This document shows positions 6,356 through 15,356 of a DNA stretch of 64,000 nt, one piece after another (positions within the stretch are counted from its first letter, which is position 1; each line of letters begins with the position of its first letter). The notes beneath the pieces were generated by a model. The model had not been told where the DNA came from. It made no database searches and saw only the letters and a program-made list of their open reading frames with translations. Origin of the DNA: Saprospiraceae bacterium (GTDB lineage: Bacteria > Bacteroidota > Bacteroidia > Chitinophagales > Saprospiraceae); the NCBI GenBank assembly GCA_019638455.1, contig JAHBTU010000005.1:186001-250000 (forward strand), in the 5' to 3' direction. The position numbers and the translations under genes were made by a program.

Positions 6356-9241
6356 ATGAAAAAACCTTTACTCCTGCTCTTAATCGCCTTCGTTTCGCAA
6401 GCCTCCGCACAAAACAAACGCATCTACGTCAGCGAGCAAGCACCCGGCTTCGACAACGGCTCCTCGTGGTTCGATGCCTTCACGGACCTGCAATCTGCAC
6501 TATCGCTCGCCCAGTATGGCGACACGATTTGGGTGGCGGAAGGCACCTATTACCCCACCGCCACCACCGACCGCACCATCTCTTTCAAAGTCAAAAACGG
6601 CGTCCGCCTATTCGGGGGCTTTGCTGGCACGGAGACGGCCTTGGACGAACGCAACTGGCAAGCGCACCCGGTCGAACTGAGCGGCAACCTCGGCTCCCTT
6701 CTGCTGTTCACCGACAACTCGCTGCACGTCATGACCTTGGAAAGCCCAGACAGCAACACCGTCGTGGATGGCTTCACGTTCAGATATGGCAACGCCAACC
6801 TGAGCGGCAACGGTGCCGACGGCGGCGGTATTTTTGTGCTGGTGCCGAGCACATCGGGGGTGTCGGCGGCGCGAATCCGAAACTGTCTTTTCCAGCTCAA
6901 CTGGGCTTCCGACGCGGGCGGTGCCGTGCAGATATTCTCGCAGGGGGCGGATCACTCCGTTTTTGAAAATTGCGAGTTTGTCAGCAACGAGGCGCGTGTC
7001 GGCGGCGCGGTGTACGTCTCCGCCACGCAGATGCACACCCGTTTCGAGGGGTGCCGTTTTTCGTTCAACAAGTCCAACGAATCGGGCGGCGCGGTTGCCT
7101 TGAGCGACGTGTTCAATGCCACCCGCATCGAATCATGTTATTTTGAAAAAAACCGCACGGGCAGCGGGAATGGCGGGGCTATTTTCAGCACGGGCAGAAC
7201 GCTGGCAGGCAAAGGCCCCGTTATCGAAAATTGCCAGTTTGTTGAAAACCGGTGCGCTCTCAACAACGCTTCGCTGAGCAACCAGGCAGGTGGCGCGATT
7301 TATCTGTGGGACATGGGCGGCCCCGATACTTTTTCGGTACGCAACTGCCAGTTCACCAAAAACGTCAGCAACAACGCCTCCACCGTTTATTTTAGAAGCC
7401 AAAATACCATGGGGAGCAATGTTGCGATAAACCGTTGCACGTTTGAAGAGAACGGGACCAACATGGGCACCGTGATGGTGTTGAGCAGCACGCACACACG
7501 TTCGGTTCGACTGCACGATTGTCACTTCAAGGCCCACCAGCAGTCTGTGCTGGTGGTGAGCGGGGGCGGATTGGCAAACCCCGAACAGACCCGGATAATC
7601 GTGGACAGCTGCTCTTTTCTGGACAACAAGGGCAGCGTGTTTTCGGCAATGGTCGCTGGCAACAACACACGCGCCACGCTCTCCAACTCGCTCATCAAAG
7701 ACAATCAAACATTTAGCACACTTTTGCACCTGTTTCCCAAAGAATGTTTCATTCGGCATTGCATCTTCGAGCAGAATGAAAAAATGTTCAATTTTTGGGA
7801 GAGCGAGTCGAACACCGTGTATGTGCAAAATTGTCTTTTCCGAAAAAACCACGCATTTGACTTCATGTTCGGCACTTATGATGGGGTATTAAATGTGCTC
7901 AACAGCCATTTCGACTCCAACGTGTCGGCAGCGGACTATTCCACTATCTGGTATTTGGGGCAAGCATTCGTCAAAAATTCGATTTTCACGAACAACCGGG
8001 GCGTGACGCTTTCCAACGACTCCCTCATCTCCTACACCATACCTGGCTATCTGAAACCCCACTACGAACACTGCTACTTCAATGGGCCATTGGTCCATCC
8101 GCTTTCCAACGCGACCTTTGGCCCCGGCAACCTGACGGGCGTGGCACCAATGTTTCAGCAAGCAAGCGCCGGCGATTTTAGGCTCTTGCCCTGCTCGCCC
8201 CTCGTGGGTGCAGGCGACAATGCCGCCGCCGCTGCTATTCCTTTCGACCTCAACGGCCAGCCACGCACACAAGGCGGAGTCGTGGACATAGGCGTTTTTG
8301 AGCGCCCCCCACCTGCGCTCGCGTCGCCGCCACACATCCAGTTGCCTTGTCCCGGCGACGATGTTGGCTCTGTGACCTTCGACGTGGCCGATGGTTGCGA
8401 GCCATACGCTTTTGTGTGGTCGTCAGGCGCAGCAATGGGTCAAAACCTCCATGATTTGCCCATTGGCAATTATAATTTTAGCATCACGGATGCTCGCGGC
8501 TCGTCTTTGATGCTGCCCATTTCCATCGTCGAAAAACCCGCGCCCTTGCTCTCTGCCGCGGCGAAGCCACTTGTCTGCGGCGATACTGCTGGCGGCAGCG
8601 CGGTGCTTTCAGCCGTTGGGGATGCGCCGTTCGTGTTTGAATGGGAAGACGGGAGCATTGCTTCGGAGCGCACGGGTTTGGCTGCTGGCACCTATTGGCT
8701 GACGGTGACGGATGCCGACGGCTGTATCGCCACCGATAGTGTCCATATTATGCAAGAGGGAAGATTGGGCGCTGCGGTTCAGATAGAACCCATCACCTGC
8801 CCGGGCTATTCGGATGGTGCGCTGACGGTGGCTCCCACCCTTGGGCTGGCACCTTTCCAATGGCTTTGGGAAACGGGCGACACGACGGAATCGCTCGTTG
8901 GCTTAGGGGCTGGCACTTTTCGCTGCACTTTGAGCGACGCTTTGGGGTGCAGCATTGTGTGGGTGATTCCGCTTTTGGAGCCAACGGCGGATTGTGGCGA
9001 CGGCAGCGGCGACATTTTCCCCAATCCGTTCTCCGATTGGCTGACAGTACGCACCAATCTGGTGCCGGATGCGGCCGCTCATTGGCTCTTGGTGGATGTC
9101 TGGGGGCGCGTCGTGTTCAGGGCTGCCCTGTCCGACCCTCAGACAAGGCTGCATCTGGGGCATCTTCCCGCAGGCATTTATTTTTGGCAACTTTGGCAGG
9201 GAGGCCAGCTGACGGGCAAGGGAGTGCTGGAACGAATGTAG
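6356..9241 (+). CDS. Secreted parallel beta-helix protein with T9SS type A sorting domain
   Basis: 961 residues with a signal peptide (MKKPLLLLLIAFVSQASAQ). Residues from about 25 to 600 form a right-handed beta-helix of the polymorphic/choice-of-anchor Q type. It opens YVSEQAPGFDNGSSWFDAFT, continues with many N-C-x-F rungs (e.g. IENCQFVENR), and closes with SPLVGAGDNAA...DLNGQPRTQGGVVDIGVFE. Two or three SprB-like repeats follow (GDTAGGSAVLSAVGDAPFVF; GYSDGALTVAPTLGLAPFQW). The end is a T9SS type A sorting domain (FPNPFSDWLTV ... LPAGIYFWQLW). It is predicted to be exported through the T9SS and to bind or cleave polysaccharide at the surface, but no catalytic residues are identified. It has its own promoter at 6294-6325. 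Its stop abuts the MazG stop on the other strand. Confidence 0.88.
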   Translation: MKKPLLLLLIAFVSQASAQNKRIYVSEQAPGFDNGSSWFDAFTDLQSALSLAQYGDTIWVAEGTYYPTATTDRTISFKVKNGVRLFGGFAGTETALDERNWQAHPVELSGNLGSLLLFTDNSLHVMTLESPDSNTVVDGFTFRYGNANLSGNGADGGGIFVLVPSTSGVSAARIRNCLFQLNWASDAGGAVQIFSQGADHSVFENCEFVSNEARVGGAVYVSATQMHTRFEGCRFSFNKSNESGGAVALSDVFNATRIESCYFEKNRTGSGNGGAIFSTGRTLAGKGPVIENCQFVENRCALNNASLSNQAGGAIYLWDMGGPDTFSVRNCQFTKNVSNNASTVYFRSQNTMGSNVAINRCTFEENGTNMGTVMVLSSTHTRSVRLHDCHFKAHQQSVLVVSGGGLANPEQTRIIVDSCSFLDNKGSVFSAMVAGNNTRATLSNSLIKDNQTFSTLLHLFPKECFIRHCIFEQNEKMFNFWESESNTVYVQNCLFRKNHAFDFMFGTYDGVLNVLNSHFDSNVSAADYSTIWYLGQAFVKNSIFTNNRGVTLSNDSLISYTIPGYLKPHYEHCYFNGPLVHPLSNATFGPGNLTGVAPMFQQASAGDFRLLPCSPLVGAGDNAAAAAIPFDLNGQPRTQGGVVDIGVFERPPPALASPPHIQLPCPGDDVGSVTFDVADGCEPYAFVWSSGAAMGQNLHDLPIGNYNFSITDARGSSLMLPISIVEKPAPLLSAAAKPLVCGDTAGGSAVLSAVGDAPFVFEWEDGSIASERTGLAAGTYWLTVTDADGCIATDSVHIMQEGRLGAAVQIEPITCPGYSDGALTVAPTLGLAPFQWLWETGDTTESLVGLGAGTFRCTLSDALGCSIVWVIPLLEPTADCGDGSGDIFPNPFSDWLTVRTNLVPDAAAHWLLVDVWGRVVFRAALSDPQTRLHLGHLPAGIYFWQLWQGGQLTGKGVLERM

Positions 9242-9580
9242 TCAACGCAACTTTTCGTTGGCCGCATGGCGGGCTGCGTCGCGGGCTGTTTTTTTCTCCA
9301 AATTTTTCTTCAATGCCTCTGTCAAGTCCACGCCAGTCTGGTTGGCGAGACAGATGAGCACAAACAACACGTCGGCCATTTCATCGGCCAAATCCGTGTG
9401 GGCGCTGGCGGCTTGTTCGGGTGTCTTGAACGACTGCTCCCCATAGAGCCGCGCCATCAGCCGAGCCACTTCACCCACTTCCTCCATCAAAATGGCGGTA
9501 TTGGTCAGCTCGCCGTAATACCGAACCCCGATGGTGTTAATCCATTCATCCACTCTCTGTTGTGCGTTTTGTATTGTCAT
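9242..9580 (-). CDS. MazG-like nucleotide pyrophosphohydrolase
   Basis: 112 residues. The all-alpha NTP-PPase signature is present: LMEEVGEVARLMAR (the E-E-x-x-E metal site), then DLADEMADVLFVLICLAN with the E-x-x-D second metal site. Single-domain MazG enzymes of this size hydrolyse (d)NTPs to NMP and pyrophosphate and act in nucleotide-pool cleaning. The exact substrate is unknown. The ATG at 9580 is preferred over a longer form because the extra 17 residues run into repeat-like sequence. It is convergent with the beta-helix gene with no gap. Confidence 0.9.
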   Translation of the reverse strand: MTIQNAQQRVDEWINTIGVRYYGELTNTAILMEEVGEVARLMARLYGEQSFKTPEQAASAHTDLADEMADVLFVLICLANQTGVDLTEALKKNLEKKTARDAARHAANEKLR

Positions 9581-9600
9581 GGGAAAAAAAGTTGAAATGC

Positions 9601-9650
9601 GCCCAATGGGTTGAAGGGCTTGCCTGGCCAAGCGGACGGGGTTGAAGGGT
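9601..9650. repeat. Fragment related to family C and the 4877 hairpin
   Basis: Contains 'gggttgaagggcttgcc' and then 'tggccaagcggacgggg'. These match the arm of the hairpin at 4877-4911 and the 'ccggccaagtgaagcggacgggg' core of family C with a short deletion. Only a partial copy is visible. Confidence 0.5.
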
Positions 9651-9655
9651 GGCGG

Positions 9656-9783
9656 TGTGCATGACTGGACATTATTTTTGTGCGGAAAAGACTCAAAGGC
9701 ACAAAATGCGGCAAATCAATGAGTATTTTGCTTTGCGTCTTTGTGACTTCGTGGCAAATTTGAAAATGTCCAATAGTGTGTGG
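9656..9783 (+). repeat. Dispersed repeat family A, copy 2
   Basis: About 128 bp in the same orientation as copy 1, including 'actggacattatttttgtgc', 'aggcacaaaatgcggc' and 'gtctttgtgacttcgtggc', and ending 'aaatgtccaatagtgtgtgg'. It lies between the start of the MazG gene and the 3' end of the lipoprotein gene. Confidence 0.8.
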
Positions 9784-9810
9784 TCTCACTTAACCTCCAA
9801 CCCGAAATCC

Positions 9811-11109
9811 TTACTGAATCTCTTCCCTCCCCAGATACCCCGCCTTGGCTTGCCAGAGCGGGTCAGCGTTCAAGAGTTTTTGGCGGATGGCTTCGTCGTA
9901 GTTCAGCGTCTGATAGGCTTCCGCCCTAGCTCGCACCACGCCTCCGAAATCATAATTTCTCAGGGCGGGGAAAGCCGTCCCGAGGCCTGTCGGCACATCG
10001 GGCAGCCGATAAATCACCACGCCATTCGCAGGGGCGGAGTTTACCTCCCAAGTGATGTTTGGCGTGCTGGAGCGCGAACGGGCAAACACCAACACATCGA
10101 AGTTGCCCACGCATTGAGTGGCTACCAAGCGATTGTCGGCCAACACCGTCGGCAACAGGTCGAAAGTTGGAGCAGGCAGATTGGCCGGGATGCTGGGAGC
10201 TAGAAAATCGCAGAAATAAGTGTATCCACCGGGCGTGTTGTCGCTGCCGCTCACACGCACGCGAAAGCCGTTGTAAGGCTTTGGGCCGGGGTTGAACACA
10301 TCGTTTGTGATTGGCTCAAAAATATCCACGTCGCTAAAAACGGGTATCGCGCCGCCCGGCGCACGCAGCAAATCGCCCAACGCAAGAAATCGCAAAGAAG
10401 CCGTATCCACCACGCCGTCCACCTTATATTCCCAAGCGGCGGTGAAGGGGAAGGTCATTTTGGCAGGAGCAGCAAAAATAGGGAACAGCAGGTTGGCATC
10501 AATCGTGGTGTTGAACACAGGCCCGCTTACATTATTGAACAGGACAAACCGCCACGTCGGCTCGCCGTTCACCTTGATGCGCAGCCATATTTTTCCGGTG
10601 TGCAACACGCGATATTGACCTGTAAAATTGTTGGAAGGCTGCGGTCGGGAAAATGTAAGCCCCTCGGACACGATAATGGTGTCAACCGATTGCGCACCCG
10701 TGAACGTCACGTTCAAGTCCGTCACTTGCTGATAGAGCAACTCGCGGAGGTTCAGCGTCTCGCCATGGCCGATGTTGGTGTAAGTGGTCAGGGTCACGAA
10801 GGTGTCTTTCACGCCCGAACCGGGCGCGTTGAGGGTCTCGATTTTCACCACGGTGCAGTCAAGCCGGTCGTCAGGGCTTGCATCCGCCACTTCCAGCGTT
10901 TCGGTGGCATTACCGGGTATTTCCTTGTAAGCCAGCACCTTGCCTTCCGCGTTGCTGAGGAACACGGAGAATTGATAGCTCAACGGGCTGAACTCGTTGT
11001 TGACAGAGAGTTTAAAAGTAAACGCGGTAGGGGAGGGGGCTTCATCTTTTTTGCAAGCAAGCAAAACGCTTGCGATGAACGCGGTGAATACGATGAAAAA
11101 TCTGTTCAT
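9811..11109 (-). CDS. Putative lipoprotein, unknown function
   Basis: 432 residues beginning with a lipoprotein signal (MNRFFIVFTAFIASVLLACKK, lipobox VLLAC). The mature part looks mostly beta-stranded with many Thr/Val stretches and no motif I recognise. It includes a TVVKIETLNAPGSGVKDTFV region and FSRPQPSNNFTGQYRVLH. It is probably an outer-membrane or periplasmic lipoprotein specific to the group. No neighbouring gene suggests a job. A good TAnnTTTG box lies 42 bp upstream of the start. Confidence 0.75.
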   Translation of the reverse strand: MNRFFIVFTAFIASVLLACKKDEAPSPTAFTFKLSVNNEFSPLSYQFSVFLSNAEGKVLAYKEIPGNATETLEVADASPDDRLDCTVVKIETLNAPGSGVKDTFVTLTTYTNIGHGETLNLRELLYQQVTDLNVTFTGAQSVDTIIVSEGLTFSRPQPSNNFTGQYRVLHTGKIWLRIKVNGEPTWRFVLFNNVSGPVFNTTIDANLLFPIFAAPAKMTFPFTAAWEYKVDGVVDTASLRFLALGDLLRAPGGAIPVFSDVDIFEPITNDVFNPGPKPYNGFRVRVSGSDNTPGGYTYFCDFLAPSIPANLPAPTFDLLPTVLADNRLVATQCVGNFDVLVFARSRSSTPNITWEVNSAPANGVVIYRLPDVPTGLGTAFPALRNYDFGGVVRARAEAYQTLNYDEAIRQKLLNADPLWQAKAGYLGREEIQ

Positions 11110-11150
11110 GGGAAATCGGTTTGGTCAATACGGATAAAAAAACAACGGGG

Positions 11151-11158
11151 CAAAGATA
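11151..11158 (-). promoter_or_regulatory. -7 promoter box for the lipoprotein gene
   Basis: Reads TATCTTTG on the minus strand, an exact TAnnTTTG match 42 bp upstream of the ATG at 11109. No clear TTTG was seen at the expected upstream spacing, so only the -7 element is called. Confidence 0.45.
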
Positions 11159-11216
11159 ACCGCCGATGAAAAAATTAAACAGGACTTTAACGACGTGTCA
11201 GATATTTGCCCACATT

Positions 11217-11783
11217 ATGAACAGCATAGCAGTTTTTTGCGGCGCGAACAAAGGTTCCCACCCTTGGTTCGCCGAAGCCGCCACAGAATTGGGAAAAACC
11301 CTTGCCCAGCGTGGTATCCGAGTCGTGTTTGGCGGTGGCAGTGTGGGGCTGATGGGGGTGTTGGCCGATGCGGTGTTGGCACACGGCGGCCATCTCACGG
11401 GCATCATCACGCATCAGTTGCATGGCCTCGAATTGGGGCATCCCGGCGTGACGGATATGCTGCATGTGGAAACCATGTCGGAGCGCCGGGTGCTGCTGCT
11501 CAACGGCACCGATGGTGTCATCACGATGCCCGGCGGCTACGGCTCTATGGACGAGCACTTCGAGGCGCTCACTTTGGCCCAACTTCACCAATACCGCAAA
11601 CCCATTGGACTGCTCAACGTACGCGGATATTACGACCCCTTGCTGCAAATGCTCGACAACATGGTGGCCAATGGCTTTTTGAAACCCGACAACCGCAACC
11701 TATGCCTCGATGCGCCCGACGTGACCAGTTTGCTGGGAAAAATGACTGCTTATGAGTACAAGGCGCTCACAAAGTGGGTTTGA
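11217..11783 (+). CDS. LOG family protein (TIGR00730; nucleotide phosphoribohydrolase)
   Basis: 188 residues with a Rossmann-like LOG fold: IAVFCGANKGSHP at the start, VVFGGGSVGLMGVLADAVL, then PGGYGSMDEHFEALT. This last is the PGGxGTxxE motif with Ser instead of Thr and the catalytic Glu kept. Enzymes of this family cleave nucleoside 5'-monophosphates at the N-glycosidic bond; in plants and some bacteria the substrate is a cytokinin riboside monophosphate. The ATG at 11217 was chosen over one 17 codons upstream because the family begins at the SIAVFCG strand. Confidence 0.92.
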   Translation: MNSIAVFCGANKGSHPWFAEAATELGKTLAQRGIRVVFGGGSVGLMGVLADAVLAHGGHLTGIITHQLHGLELGHPGVTDMLHVETMSERRVLLLNGTDGVITMPGGYGSMDEHFEALTLAQLHQYRKPIGLLNVRGYYDPLLQMLDNMVANGFLKPDNRNLCLDAPDVTSLLGKMTAYEYKALTKWV

Positions 11784-11837
11784 ACGAGAGAGGGGGTTAA
11801 AGTTCTTTTAAATAAACCTGTTGAGGCGTGACGAGTT

Positions 11838-11869
11838 TTTGTTTTTCGGTTCTAAGGGCGCTACTTTTG
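11838..11869 (+). promoter_or_regulatory. Bacteroidota-type promoter
   Basis: TTTG at 11838-11841, a 20-bp spacer and TACTTTTG at 11862-11869 (exact TAnnTTTG). The predicted start site is about 25 nt before the ATG at 11902. The spacing matches the promoter at 6294-6325. Confidence 0.7.
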
Positions 11870-11901
11870 TTTTTTCATAATCAAAACTGAAAGTTTCCGC
11901 T

Positions 11902-12729
11902 ATGCGCAAACTCCTCGTAACTTGCTTAATCGCTCTCTTGGCCCTCGCAGCGTCGGCCCAGACGAATCCCCGCTCCAATGCGCAGCCCGCCGGCTCCACG
12001 CGAACCAGTCTGTCGCCTTCCACTACCCAGCCAAGAGGCGGCGATTCCCCCTCGCAAACCGATGGCCGCTCTCCTCAAACATTGGACAACAAGGCGACCA
12101 AATCACGTCTGGATGCCAACCCGGCGGGTGCGACGCAGCCCACATCGCCGCGCAGCACCACCGCACGGCCCTCAGAAGCCAATTCGAACTCGAACACTAC
12201 CACCACCACCCGGGGCATCGGCAGCACCATCGCCAAAAACGCCCCCGAAGTCGCCGCCGTCAATCCCGTGCGGGTGAAATGGATGAGCTTGGAAGATGCG
12301 CTTGAAAAAAGCAAAACCGACAAGCGCAAAATCTTTGTGGATGTTTACACCGACTGGTGTGGCTGGTGCAAACGCATGGACTCCACCACGTTTATGAATC
12401 CCGCAGTAGTGCAATACCTCAACGACAATTACTACCCGGTGAAATTCAACGCCGAGCAGCAAAAGGAAATCCTCTACAAGGACAAAACTTATCAGTTCAA
12501 GAAAAATGGAGCTAGCGGCCATCACGAGCTGGCCGCCGAATGGCTCAACAACCGCCTTACATATCCAACCGTCGTCTTTTTGGATGAAAATCAGGGCGTC
12601 ATCCAGCCTTTGCCCGGCTTTCAGGACGCGGCGAAAATGGAAGCAGTGCTCAATTACTTTGGCACCGACAGTCACAAAAAGACACCGTGGGAGTCGTATT
12701 TGAAGAATTACAAACAGGAGAAGGACTAA
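11902..12729 (+). CDS. Secreted thioredoxin-fold protein with low-complexity N-terminal linker
   Basis: 275 residues. A signal peptide (MRKLLVTCLIALLALAASAQ) is followed by about 95 residues of Ser/Thr/Pro/Asn-rich linker, then a thioredoxin-like domain. The active site is FVDVYTDWCGWCKRMD (CGWC, with the two Cys near residues 153 and 156), and a TYPTVVFLDENQ cis-Pro segment follows. This is the Thioredoxin_7/DsbD-gamma-like type, expected in the periplasm and acting on protein disulfides. The long linker suggests that the domain is held away from its anchor or partner. It has its own promoter (11838-11869) and a strong terminator (12758-12799), so it is probably monocistronic. Confidence 0.88.
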   Translation: MRKLLVTCLIALLALAASAQTNPRSNAQPAGSTRTSLSPSTTQPRGGDSPSQTDGRSPQTLDNKATKSRLDANPAGATQPTSPRSTTARPSEANSNSNTTTTTRGIGSTIAKNAPEVAAVNPVRVKWMSLEDALEKSKTDKRKIFVDVYTDWCGWCKRMDSTTFMNPAVVQYLNDNYYPVKFNAEQQKEILYKDKTYQFKKNGASGHHELAAEWLNNRLTYPTVVFLDENQGVIQPLPGFQDAAKMEAVLNYFGTDSHKKTPWESYLKNYKQEKD

Positions 12730-12757
12730 GGTGGCTTCAAATATGCTTGTCCAATCG

Positions 12758-12799
12758 AATCGGGGCAGCGCATTGTGATGCGTTGCCCCGATTGTTTTT
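12758..12799 (+). terminator. Rho-independent terminator
   Basis: Stem aatcggggca(g)cgca pairs with tgcg(t)tgccccgatt around a short loop and is followed by gtttttc. It lies 29 bp after the stop of the thioredoxin-fold gene. Confidence 0.85.
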
Positions 12800-12895
12800 C
12801 AACCCCCATCTGTTCGGTTGCCGACAACACCATGGGGCGCATGCCGTGTTCCCTCAAGATTTTTCAACTCGCCGCGATTGTCCTTTTGATACTAA

Positions 12896-13005
12896 ATATA
12901 CTTCACGCCGCCAAGTTTTGGGCATGGCTAAAAGCGCAACCTGTCCAGAATCAGGAAGAGCAATCATGGTACCCTGACAAATCCTAGCGAATCAAGGCAT
13001 AGCTT
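12896..13005 (+). repeat. Dispersed repeat family D, copy 1
   Basis: Shares 'cgccgccaagttttgggcatgg', 'aatcaggaagagc' and 'ctgacaaatcctagcgaatca' (with small differences) with 27294-27396. A short open frame overlaps it but has no coding support. Together with the terminator it accounts for the gap before aroC. Confidence 0.6.
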
Positions 13006-13086
13006 GCACTTCAATTATGCTGAAAACTTGACGGCACGAAGTATAAAACCGTTTCCTTTGTCGCTGATTAAATCGCTATTTCTCCC

Positions 13087-14187
13087 ATGCCCGGCAACAC
13101 CCTCGGCTCCCTCTTTCGCGTCACCACTTTTGGCGAATCGCACGGCACGGCCATCGGCTGCGTCGTGGACGGCTGCCCGGCCGGGTTGGATGTTGACCTG
13201 GAGTTCATTCAACAAGAACTCGCCCGCCGCCGGCCCGGTCAGAGCGCCATCGTTAGCCAGCGCAAGGAAAGCGACACCGTGCAAGTGTTGAGCGGTGTCT
13301 TTGAAGGCAAGACCACCGGGACACCCGTCGCCTTGCTCATCCCAAACGAAGACCAGCGCAGCCGCGACTACGACCATCTGGCCGACACTTTTCGCCCCAG
13401 CCATGCCGATTACACATGGGAGGCAAAATTTGGTCACCGCGACTATCGGGGCGGGGGCCGCAGCAGCGCACGCGAGACGGCTGCTCGGGTGGCGGCTGGC
13501 GCAGTGGCAAAATTATTTTTGAAAACACAAGGCATCGAACTGCAAGCCTACGTCAGTCAAGTCGGGCATTTGGAACTGAAAAAAAACTACACGGAACTTG
13601 ACCTCGCCCTTGCCGAGACCAACGACGTGCGCTGCCCCGAACCCAACATGGCCGACAAGATGATTCGCCTCATCAAAAAGGTGCGCAAAGCTGGCGACAC
13701 ACTTGGGGGCGTGGTGACGGGCGTGGTGCGCGGCTGCCCTCCCGGGCTGGGTGCTCCCGTGTTCGACAAGCTGCACGCCGACCTTGGCAAAGCCATGTTG
13801 AGCATCAATGCCGCAAAAGGTTTTGAGTACGGCTCCGGCTTTGAAGGGGTGAAAATGCTGGGTTCCCAACACAATGACCTTTTTGTGCCAAAGAGTGGAG
13901 AACAGAAGACAGAGGAGGGGGCACCGTCCACGCTTACCAACCATTCTGGAGGCATCCAAGGGGGCATCTCCAATGGAATGGACATCTACTTCCGAGTGGC
14001 CTTCAAGCCCATTGCGACCATCATGCGCGACCAAATTTCCATCAACAAAAAAGGAGAGCCTGTCGTGGTGAAAGGCAAAGGCCGACACGACCCCTGCGTG
14101 GTGCCGCGTGCCGTGCCAATTGTGGAGGCCATGGCCGCCCTGGTTTTGGCCGACCACCTCTTGCGAGCCAAATCAGATAAGTTGTGA
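13087..14187 (+). CDS. aroC: Chorismate synthase
   Basis: 366 residues, full length. It converts 5-enolpyruvylshikimate-3-phosphate to chorismate, the last common step of aromatic amino acid, folate and menaquinone synthesis, using reduced FMN. Hallmarks are the start GNTLGSLFRVTTFGESHG, the FMN/phosphate-binding HRDYRGGGRSSARETAARVA region, and the C-terminal GKGRHDPCVVPRAVPIVEAM. The ATG at 13087 gives the standard start. A 20-residue insertion-like stretch (PKSGEQKTEEGAPSTLTNHS) before GGIQGGISNG is also common in Bacteroidota AroC. Confidence 0.97.
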   Translation: MPGNTLGSLFRVTTFGESHGTAIGCVVDGCPAGLDVDLEFIQQELARRRPGQSAIVSQRKESDTVQVLSGVFEGKTTGTPVALLIPNEDQRSRDYDHLADTFRPSHADYTWEAKFGHRDYRGGGRSSARETAARVAAGAVAKLFLKTQGIELQAYVSQVGHLELKKNYTELDLALAETNDVRCPEPNMADKMIRLIKKVRKAGDTLGGVVTGVVRGCPPGLGAPVFDKLHADLGKAMLSINAAKGFEYGSGFEGVKMLGSQHNDLFVPKSGEQKTEEGAPSTLTNHSGGIQGGISNGMDIYFRVAFKPIATIMRDQISINKKGEPVVVKGKGRHDPCVVPRAVPIVEAMAALVLADHLLRAKSDKL

Positions 14188-14325
14188 GGTTGCCAATCAT
14201 CGAATTTGCAGCCGCAGTCAACTCAAAACGGCTTTGAACGTTGATGCTCGGCGACCATCCAATTCTCAATCGAGCCAATTGGATTTGTCCTCCATAATCG
14301 AATCATTCGAATCCAACCTTGCAAT

Positions 14326-15291
14326 ATGTCGCTTTTAAAACGCCTACGCGCCACTTGGTATCCCGATGAGTATCACGGCTGGGGTCGCACCCGCCGCTAC
14401 TTCGAGGGCTGGTATTTCAAGGTGGTCTCCCCCGACGAGCGCCATGCGTTGGCGTTCATTCCGGGCATCTCGATGGGCCAATACGGCGAATGCCATTCGT
14501 TCGTACAGGTGATGGATGGCAAGGCTTGTCGGGCGCAATACCATCGCTTTTCAGCCGATGCCTTTCGACCTGCGGAGCGAGGGTTTGAGGTTTTTGTGGG
14601 AGAAAATTTGTTTTCCGGCCAAAAAGTCAAACTCGACTTGCCGGGCCTCGCGGGCGAAATTCGCTTTCAAAATCCTACCCCTTGGCCTAAAATGCTTGGC
14701 GCGCCGGGCATCATGGGCTGGTATTCCTTTGTGCCGTTCATGGAATGTTTTCACGGCATCGTCAGCCTACATCACTCGCTCGAAGGGAAATTGAAAATGG
14801 GGGATGAGGAAATAGATTTTGCAAACGGGAAGGGCTACATCGAAAAAGACTGGGGGCGCTCTTTCCCCCGTGCATACTTGTGGATGCAAACCAACCATTT
14901 CGACACACACGACCGAGCGTCGCTCATGGCATCGGTGGCACACATCCCGTGGTTGGGCAGCTATTTCATTGGTTTCATCAGCGGCTTTTGGCTTGACGGG
15001 CGATTGTTCCGATTCGCCACCTACACGGGCGCACGCAAAAGGCTGACCATCCGCGACGAACAAGTGGAGTTGATTTTCAAAAACCCAAAAACAGAACTGC
15101 GGCTGCTGGCCCGACAAGCGGCAGGCACGGCGCTCAAATCACCCATAGCGGGGGAAATGACGGGAAAAATTCAGGAGAGCCTTCAGGCCGAGGTGCAAGT
15201 GGAGCTGTTGGAAAATGGCCGCCGCCTCTTTGAAGGCTCAGGCCGGAACGCGGGCCTCGAAGTGGCGGGCGAAACGGAACTGCTGGTGTAA
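14326..15291 (+). CDS. Tocopherol cyclase-like protein
   Basis: 321 residues resembling the tocopherol cyclase (lipocalin-like AttH/CrtC-related) family. Recognisable parts are RRYFEGWYFKVVSP at residues 23-36, HALAFIPGISMG, GWYSFVPFMECFHGIVSLHH and KGYIEKDWGRSFPRAYLWMQTNHF. Plant and cyanobacterial members cyclise quinol prenyl tails; heterotrophic Bacteroidota members have no proven substrate. No signal peptide is seen. It lies between aroC and panC on the same strand with gaps of 138 and 65 bp, and no shared pathway is obvious. Confidence 0.88.
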   Translation: MSLLKRLRATWYPDEYHGWGRTRRYFEGWYFKVVSPDERHALAFIPGISMGQYGECHSFVQVMDGKACRAQYHRFSADAFRPAERGFEVFVGENLFSGQKVKLDLPGLAGEIRFQNPTPWPKMLGAPGIMGWYSFVPFMECFHGIVSLHHSLEGKLKMGDEEIDFANGKGYIEKDWGRSFPRAYLWMQTNHFDTHDRASLMASVAHIPWLGSYFIGFISGFWLDGRLFRFATYTGARKRLTIRDEQVELIFKNPKTELRLLARQAAGTALKSPIAGEMTGKIQESLQAEVQVELLENGRRLFEGSGRNAGLEVAGETELLV

Positions 15292-15356
15292 AAGTTTGGC
15301 GACGCTATTCGGAGAAATGCCAATCTTCGCCCCACGAAACCAACTTTTCCCATTTC

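Noticed and set aside
12775..12987. 70-codon ORF after the thioredoxin-fold gene
   Set aside because: It begins inside the terminator and ends inside repeat D.
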